Assembly: GCF_014192375.1 (NCBI RefSeq)
Contig: NZ_JACHXV010000006.1
Coordinates: forward strand, 1-64,000
DNA length: 64,000 nucleotides
Direction: 5' to 3'
Source: Endobacter medicaginis
GTDB taxonomy: Bacteria; Pseudomonadota; Alphaproteobacteria; Acetobacterales; Acetobacteraceae
The position numbers and the translations under genes are program-made. Shown one piece after another: positions 59,596 to 64,000 of this stretch (positions are counted from its first letter, which is position 1; every line of letters starts with the position of its first letter). Under the pieces are notes generated by a model that was not told the DNA's origin, made no database searches, and saw only the letters and a program-made list of their open reading frames with translations.

Positions 59596-59773
59596 GCAAG
59601 AGGTGGGGGACGCTGTCCCCCACGCCCCCTGGCAAAGGGCTCGCCCTTTGCAATCCGCTGATGAAGTCAGGAGGGGGATGGGCGCGCCCATCCCCCTCCT
59701 GACTTGAAGAGCGAGGTGCAGGAGGCGAGCCTCCTGCCGGGGGGTGCGGGGGGCAGCGCCCCCTGCCTCTTGC
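59596..59773. repeat. 178-bp REPIN-like palindromic element
   Basis: Two related modules in inverted orientation, symmetric about 59684.5. The core (59666-59703) is a perfect 38-base palindrome with 18-bp arms around a 2-base centre. Each outer arm holds two further hairpins: left, 59603-59623 (GTGGGGGAC/GTCCCCCAC) and 59632-59651 (GCAAAGGGC/GCCCTTTGC); right, 59718-59737 (GCAGGAGGC/GCCTCCTGC) and 59748-59764 (GGGGGC/GCCCCC). The left and the reverse complement of the right can be aligned end to end (both start with a GCAAGAGG-like box), and differing bases within stems change in pairs. This is a mobile REP-doublet-like intergenic element in the divergent spacer between the M19 dipeptidase and exonuclease genes. 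No REP-associated transposase is in the window. Confidence 0.85.
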
Positions 59774-59804
59774 ACGACGACGCGATGTGGGCGAGTGCGG
59801 GGGG

Positions 59805-60605
59805 ATGCGTATCGTGACCTGGAACATCAATTCGTTGCGGCTGCGGCTGGGCCTGTTGCGGCATCTGGTGGATGCGCTCGCGCCGGACGTGCTGTGCCTG
59901 CAGGAGACCAAGGTGCCGGATGCACTGTTTCCGGATGCAGCACCCGGGGCGCTGGGGTTCGGGCATGTCGCGCGGCGGGGGATGAAGGGGTACAACGGGG
60001 TGGCGGTGCTGTCGCGGCATCCGCTTGTCGTCGATGAGGCCGCACCCGACTGGGGCGGGCGTGGGGATTGCCGGCATCTGGCGGCGTCGGTGTCGCTGCC
60101 GGGCGGAGAGGTGCTGGACCTGCACAATTTCTATGTGCCGGCAGGGGGCGATGTACCTGACCGGACGGTGAACCCAAAATTCGCCCACAAGCTGGATTTC
60201 GTCGACGAGGCGACGGCGTGGTTCCGGGCCACGGGGCCGAGGCGACGGTGCGTGCTAGTGGGCGATCTCAACATCGCGCCGCTGGAACATGACGTGTGGA
60301 GCCACAAGCAGCTCCTGGGCGTGGTGAGCCATACGCCGCCGGAGGTCGAGCGGCTCAATGCCTGGCGCGACAGCGGGTTTGTCGACGCGGTCCGGCATTT
60401 CGTGCCGGAGGACCAGAAGCTCTACACGTGGTGGTCGTATCGAAACCGCGACTGGAAGGCGTCGGATCGCGGGCGGCGGCTGGACCATGTGTGGGTCTCG
60501 CCGGACCTCAGGCCGAACCTGGGCGGCTACCGGATCCTGCGCGAGGCGCGCGACTGGGACGGGCCTTCGGACCACGTGCCGGTCGCGGTTGACATCGACC
60601 TGTGA
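59805..60605 (+). CDS. xth: Exodeoxyribonuclease III
   Basis: 266-residue AP endonuclease/3'-5' exonuclease. Metal and catalytic residues are visible: Asn/Glu in TWNINSLRLR near residue 7 and LQETKVPD near 35, the HNFYVPAGGD segment near 107, Asp/Asn in VLVGDLNIAPLEHDVW near 150, and the C-terminal SDHVPVAVDIDL with the catalytic His. KASDRGRRLDHVWVSPDL near 226 is also standard. ATG 59805 follows a GGGG-rich site. Base excision repair enzyme; lies directly after the REPIN-like element. Confidence 0.95.
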   Translation: MRIVTWNINSLRLRLGLLRHLVDALAPDVLCLQETKVPDALFPDAAPGALGFGHVARRGMKGYNGVAVLSRHPLVVDEAAPDWGGRGDCRHLAASVSLPGGEVLDLHNFYVPAGGDVPDRTVNPKFAHKLDFVDEATAWFRATGPRRRCVLVGDLNIAPLEHDVWSHKQLLGVVSHTPPEVERLNAWRDSGFVDAVRHFVPEDQKLYTWWSYRNRDWKASDRGRRLDHVWVSPDLRPNLGGYRILREARDWDGPSDHVPVAVDIDL

Positions 60606-60609
60606 ACCC

Positions 60610-61305
60610 TCAGGGGGCGAGGCGGTAGCCGCCACCTTCGGTGAGCAGCAGCGAGGCCGAAGCCGGGTTGGGCTCGATCTTCTGACGCAGGCGGTAGATG
60701 TGGGTCTCCAGCGTGTGGGTGGTGACCGAGGCGTTGTAACCCCAGACCTCGTCGAGCAGCACCTGGCGGGTCACGGGGCTCGCACCGGCGCGGTAGAGAA
60801 ATTTCAGGATCGCCACTTCCTTCTCGGTCAGCCGGATGCGGCGGTTGCGCGGGACCTCGGTAAGCGTCTTGGCCGACGGGCGGAAGATGTAGGGACCGAT
60901 GGTGAATACCGCATCCTCGGTGTTCTCGAAGATGCGACGCTGGGCACGCAGGCGGGCGATCAGCTCGGCGATGCGGAAGGGCTTGGCGACGTAGTCGTTG
61001 GCACCCGCATCGAGACCACGCACCACATCGGCCTCGTCGTCCGAGCCGGTGAGCATGATGATCGGCATGCGGAAACCCTGCTCGCGCAGGGTGGCGCAGA
61101 AATCGCGGCCGTCGCCGTCGGGCAGGCCGACATCGAGGATCACCGCGTCGAAATGCGCGTCGCGGTTGTCGAGCAGACCCTGCGCCTGCTTGACGCTGGC
61201 CGCACCCGCGACGTTGAATTCCCCGTCGACCTGAAGCTGCTCGATGAGGAGCTGGCGCAGCGTGTCATCGTCATCGACAACCAGGATCAGGCGCTCACCA
61301 CCCAT
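60610..61305 (-). CDS. OmpR-family response regulator (CenR-like)
   Basis: 231-residue regulator. Receiver: VVDDDDTLRQLL start, phospho-acceptor Asp in AVILDVGLPDGDGRDFC near residue 55, Thr in IIMLTGSDDEADVV near 85, Lys in YVAKPFRIAELIAR near 109. DNA-binding domain with IRLTEKEVAILKFLYRAGAS and THTLETHIYRLRQKIE. The linker VFTIGPYIFRPSAKTL is strongly reminiscent of the CenR group of alphaproteobacteria, which controls cell envelope genes, but this attribution rests on memory. No histidine kinase is beside it. ATG 61305 has GAGG 6 bases upstream. Convergent with xth, 4 bases apart. Confidence 0.9.
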   Translation of the reverse strand: MGGERLILVVDDDDTLRQLLIEQLQVDGEFNVAGAASVKQAQGLLDNRDAHFDAVILDVGLPDGDGRDFCATLREQGFRMPIIMLTGSDDEADVVRGLDAGANDYVAKPFRIAELIARLRAQRRIFENTEDAVFTIGPYIFRPSAKTLTEVPRNRRIRLTEKEVAILKFLYRAGASPVTRQVLLDEVWGYNASVTTHTLETHIYRLRQKIEPNPASASLLLTEGGGYRLAP

Positions 61306-61380
61306 GTCAGCCTCAATCAAGACAAAAATCCGTGAGCAGCAACGGCGCATGCGCCCGGAAGTTGCAGGGGCGGATCGGCG

Positions 61381-61887
61381 ATGATCGGCGAGATCGGCGA
61401 GATCGCGGGCAGTCAGGCCGTCCTCCGGGTGGGTCGCCAGCGATGGCGGGCGATGCTGGGCGCGGCGGGCATCCGCGCCGACAAGCACGAGGGCGACAAC
61501 GCGACCCCGGTGGGGCGCCTGGCGCTACGGCGGGTGCTGTGGCGGGCGGACCGGCTGCCCGCACCCGTCTGTGCGGTGCCGCGCTCGCCGCTGGCGCCGG
61601 CGGATGGCTGGTGCGACGATCCCGCGCATGAAGACTACAACCGCGCGGTGCAGCTCCCGCATCCCGGGCGGCACGAGGCGCTGTGGCGCCAGGATGCGGT
61701 CTATGACGTGATCGGCGTGCTCGGCTGGAACGACGCACCCGTGGTGCCGGGGCGCGGCTCGGCGATCTTCCTGCATCTGCTGCGCCCCGACCGGCGACCG
61801 ACCGAGGGCTGCATCGCGCTCGAGCGCGACGATCTGCTGGCGGTGCTGGCGGCGGGATTGACGGCGATCGACGTGCCTGCTGTGTGA
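61381..61887 (+). CDS. L,D-transpeptidase (YkuD)-like protein
   Basis: 168-residue protein with a YkuD-type catalytic motif: GSAIFLHLLRPDRRPTEGCI and then ALERDDL, supplying the His and the Cys (GCIAL) near residue 147. No signal peptide is apparent at ATG 61381, unlike most peptidoglycan cross-linking enzymes; the short YkuD proteins of this type (starting near DKHEGDNATPVGRLALR) are common in alphaproteobacteria and sometimes lack clear export signals. Divergent from the CenR-like regulator, a plausible cell-envelope link. Substrate unproven. Confidence 0.85.
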   Translation: MIGEIGEIAGSQAVLRVGRQRWRAMLGAAGIRADKHEGDNATPVGRLALRRVLWRADRLPAPVCAVPRSPLAPADGWCDDPAHEDYNRAVQLPHPGRHEALWRQDAVYDVIGVLGWNDAPVVPGRGSAIFLHLLRPDRRPTEGCIALERDDLLAVLAAGLTAIDVPAV

Positions 61888-61917
61888 GTGCCGCCTTGCC
61901 TGAGGGAGATCCCATCG

Positions 61918-62355
61918 ATGCGTCGCTCCGCGTTTGCCGCCCTGTCCGCCCTGCTGCTCTGCGCCACCGGTGCAGCACAGGCATCGGATGTGATCGATGA
62001 CAGCTTCGTGCGCACCGCGACCGGCATCCGTTTTCATGACGACGTGCGTGGCAGCGGACCGGAGCCGGTGAAGGGGCAGACGGTGGAGGTGCTCTACACG
62101 GGCTGGCTGATGACCCCGCAGCACACCAAGGGGAAGATGTTCGACCACTCCACCGACCCCGCCAAGCCGTTCAGCTTCACGCTCGGCGCCGACCAGGTGA
62201 TCCGCGGCTGGGAGATGGGGGTGTCGACGATGCATGTCGGCGGCGAGCGCACGCTGGTGATCCCGCCGGACCTCGGCTACGGGCCGCAGGGTGCGGGTCC
62301 GATCCCGGGCGGGGCGACGCTGATCTTCGACATCAAGCTGCTCGCCATTCACTGA
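61918..62355 (+). CDS. Periplasmic FKBP-type peptidyl-prolyl isomerase
   Basis: 145-residue exported isomerase with signal peptide (residues 1-22, ending AQA) and a single FKBP domain: VLYTGWLMTPQHTKGKMFDH near residue 58, FSFTLGADQVIRGWEMGVST near 80 and the LVIPPDLGYGPQGAGPIPGG loop near 110. ATG 61918 with GAGGGAG at a good distance; an upstream in-frame start at 61888 would break the signal peptide. Assists folding of exported proteins. Confidence 0.93.
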   Translation: MRRSAFAALSALLLCATGAAQASDVIDDSFVRTATGIRFHDDVRGSGPEPVKGQTVEVLYTGWLMTPQHTKGKMFDHSTDPAKPFSFTLGADQVIRGWEMGVSTMHVGGERTLVIPPDLGYGPQGAGPIPGGATLIFDIKLLAIH

Positions 62356-62479
62356 GCCATCCCTGACCGGTGCGGCCTGGGCGCAATCCGCGCTCGGGCC
62401 GCTCTGGAAATGATGCTGGACCGGCCGGGGTCCGATCGCCTGTCCTTGCGCGAGCAGAACGCACCGCAGGGGACCGATC

Positions 62480-63400
62480 ATGACCGACACAGCCGTTATC
62501 GACAGCATCGCCGCCAGTCGCCGGACCGAGCTGACCGAGCCGCTTGGCACGCGGTTCGATGGCCTCGACCTCCGCGACCACCTCACCCCGGCGTTCGGCA
62601 CGATGCTGCGTCGTCTGCTGGCGCGGCGCGGGGTGGTGGTCTTCGGTGGCCAGGAGGCCCTGTCGCCGGCCGGACAGGTCGCCTTTACCCGGCTGCTGGG
62701 CGAGCCGGTGCCCAATGCCGGACGCAGCTTCGAGCTCGACGGCCAGAACGAGATCACCGTGCTGTCGAACGTGGTCGAGAACGGCATGGCGATGGGCAGC
62801 GCCGTGGCCGGCCGCGCCTGGCACACCGATTCCGCCTATACCGCCCAGCCCGCCGCCTACACCGTGCTGCATGGCATCGAGGTGCCTGCGAGCGGCGGCG
62901 GCACCGCCTTCGGCGATCTGCGCCGCGCCTGGCGCGCGATCGGTGAGGCGCGACGCGCGCAGCTGCGCGGCAGGCGGGCCACCTACAGCGCCTGTCGGCT
63001 GTTCCACAGGCAGAGCGGACCGGTCAGCGCCGAGGAACGCGCGCTCTATCCGGAGGTGACGCATCCGCTGGTGCGGCTGCATCCGGAGACGGGCGAGGAG
63101 TGCCTCTACATCAACGACAACGACCTGGTCGGCATCGAGGGCATGGACGATGCGGAGGCGCGGGACTTCGTCGCCGAGATGTTCGCCCTCGCCTCCGACG
63201 ACGGTCGCGGCGTGCTGATCCATGACTGGCGGCCGGGCGATCTGGTGGCCTGGGACAACCGCTTCCTGATCCATGTCGGGCTGCCTTACGACACGAAGCG
63301 CGAGCGTCGCCGGCTGCATCGCGCCTGGACCCGCGGCGAGGTCCCGATCGCCGCCCCCGCCAGTGCCCCCGTCAGTGCCCCAGTCATGGCGGCGGTCTGA
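62480..63400 (+). CDS. TauD/TfdA family Fe(II)/2-oxoglutarate dioxygenase
   Basis: 306-residue cupin-fold oxygenase. Metal ligands HxD in GRAWHTDSAYTAQPA near residue 115 and a distal His in VAWDNRFLIHVGLPYD near 262, followed by the 2-oxoglutarate Arg in RRLHRAWTRG near 280. The N-terminal RFDGLDLRDHLTP segment and REVxxR-like loop are typical of the taurine/2,4-D dioxygenase group. Substrates are often sulfonates, phenoxyacids or small acids; unknown here. Its 3' end overlaps the convergent LysR gene by 17 bases, so the two may be mutually interfering. The LysR protein may regulate it (inference). Confidence 0.9.
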   Translation: MTDTAVIDSIAASRRTELTEPLGTRFDGLDLRDHLTPAFGTMLRRLLARRGVVVFGGQEALSPAGQVAFTRLLGEPVPNAGRSFELDGQNEITVLSNVVENGMAMGSAVAGRAWHTDSAYTAQPAAYTVLHGIEVPASGGGTAFGDLRRAWRAIGEARRAQLRGRRATYSACRLFHRQSGPVSAEERALYPEVTHPLVRLHPETGEECLYINDNDLVGIEGMDDAEARDFVAEMFALASDDGRGVLIHDWRPGDLVAWDNRFLIHVGLPYDTKRERRRLHRAWTRGEVPIAAPASAPVSAPVMAAV

Positions 63401-64000
63401 CGCCGTCATCGGCAAGCGCCATGCGCAGCAGCTCGATGAAGGCGGCCAGCGCGCCGGAGACGAAGCCGTCGGGGCGGCGATAGAGGGCGAGCGCGGAACT
63501 CAGCTCGCCCGTCTCCGCCTCGCCGAGGATGGCGCGGTGCACCAGCCCATCGCCGCGCGCCGAAAGGCCCAGCCGGGCCTGGAACCCGACCGCGCCAGTG
63601 CGCCGGACCAAAGCGCGCATCAGCTCGTAGGAGCCGACTTCGGCGATCACGTGCAGCCGCTCGCGATGGCGGGCCAGAAAGGTGGACAGATGGGTGTTGA
63701 TCGACACATCCGGCGTGCCGAGGATCAGCGGCGAGCCGAGCAGCGCCTCGAAGCGCAACGGACCATCCTCGGCGGCGAGCGGGTGATCCTCGCGCAGCAC
63801 CGCGCCGACCGCGCTGCGATGGAGCGCGAGACGGGTCAGGGCGGCGTTCTCGGGCGCCCAGAACGACAGTCCGAGATCGGCCTCGCCGGACGCGACCATC
63901 GGCGGCACCGCATGCGAGCCCACGGTGCGCACCCGGACCCGCACGGACGGAAAACGGGTGGCCATCGCCGCCATCGCCTCGGGAATGATGCGCACATTGG
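63384..64000 (-). CDS. LysR-type regulator, effector-binding domain (5' end beyond window)
   Basis: The frame encodes a LysR substrate-binding domain from the middle onward: PSVRVRVRTVGSHAVPPMVA, LPLILGTP-like LGSPLILGTPDVSINTH and ELMRALVRRTGAVGFQARLG. The winged-helix domain is absent because the gene runs off the window end at 64000. It is convergent with, and overlaps, the TauD gene. Effector and targets unknown. Confidence 0.85.
   Translation of the reverse strand, partial: NVRIIPEAMAAMATRFPSVRVRVRTVGSHAVPPMVASGEADLGLSFWAPENAALTRLALHRSAVGAVLREDHPLAAEDGPLRFEALLGSPLILGTPDVSINTHLSTFLARHRERLHVIAEVGSYELMRALVRRTGAVGFQARLGLSARGDGLVHRAILGEAETGELSSALALYRRPDGFVSGALAAFIELLRMALADDGVRPPP

Noticed and set aside
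59564-60127. N-terminal extension of the M19 dipeptidase frame
   Set aside because: It runs through the palindromic element and antisense to xth; the family start is at 59563.

Overview
The window is a GC-rich (roughly 70% G+C by eye), densely packed bacterial chromosome segment. The gene set points to an alphaproteobacterium, most likely of the Acetobacteraceae: a TIGR02300 (FYDLN acid) protein, cmk next to rpsA, System I cytochrome c maturation, a xylitol-dehydrogenase-like enzyme without the structural zinc site, an OprB-type porin and a REP-like palindromic intergenic element. This placement is inferred from gene content only. No rRNA, tRNA, CRISPR array or prophage was seen.

Layout. (1) 1-2300: the end of an IS5-family element that has cut off the 5' part of a GGDEF/EAL (cyclic-di-GMP) gene. 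(2) 2285-6595, minus strand: recX, then a tight operon tatA-mtnB-mtnD-mtnC-ribF-hypothetical, combining three methionine salvage enzymes with FAD synthesis and a Tat component. (3) 6619-10892: a short leader ORF, argD-argF, hslO (Hsp33) and a lipoprotein. (4) 10886-17689: a MarR-GNAT regulator, a PAP2 phosphatase, an LprI/peptidoglycan-binding membrane protein, a xylitol-type dehydrogenase behind a 13-codon leader, and a secreted metallopeptidase with four cyanovirin-like repeats. (5) 17723-30802: dsbD, a kinase-like protein, hrpB, an HtrA protease-GNAT-CPBP protease-OprB porin run, an OmpR two-component pair and two small secreted proteins. (6) 30807-37795: an SDR-EVE-YciI cluster and the divergent ccmC-D-E-F-G-H-I operon followed by a DUF1674 (SdhAF4-like) gene. 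(7) 37799-49599: an MFS exporter, a Glyoxalase_8-like protein, then LysR plus a TonB receptor-amidase-P1 peptidase-DUF3311-sodium symporter operon, a PfpI-family protein and an S41-like protease. (8) 49634-53275: rpsA with a clear intrinsic terminator, cmk and the TIGR02300 gene. (9) 53276-64000: prolyl oligopeptidase, CPA1 antiporter, two SDRs, an M19 dipeptidase, a 178-bp REPIN-like element, exonuclease III, an OmpR regulator, an L,D-transpeptidase-like protein, an FKBP isomerase, a TauD dioxygenase and a truncated LysR gene.

Functional links. Many adjacent genes overlap by ATGA, GTGA or TGATG, so translational coupling is pervasive. The most coherent accessory system is the peptide or amide acquisition operon at 40015-46382: outer-membrane uptake, two different amide/peptide hydrolases and an inner-membrane symporter under a probable LysR regulator. 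Envelope and redox maintenance (DsbD, CcmG, CcmH, Hsp33, HtrA, CPBP protease, L,D-transpeptidase) is the other theme. The most unusual sequence-level signals are a perfectly centred two-arm palindromic element whose hairpins covary between arms, a likely ATT start codon, two short leader ORFs with strong ribosome binding sites, and the metallopeptidase with tandem CVNH repeats.
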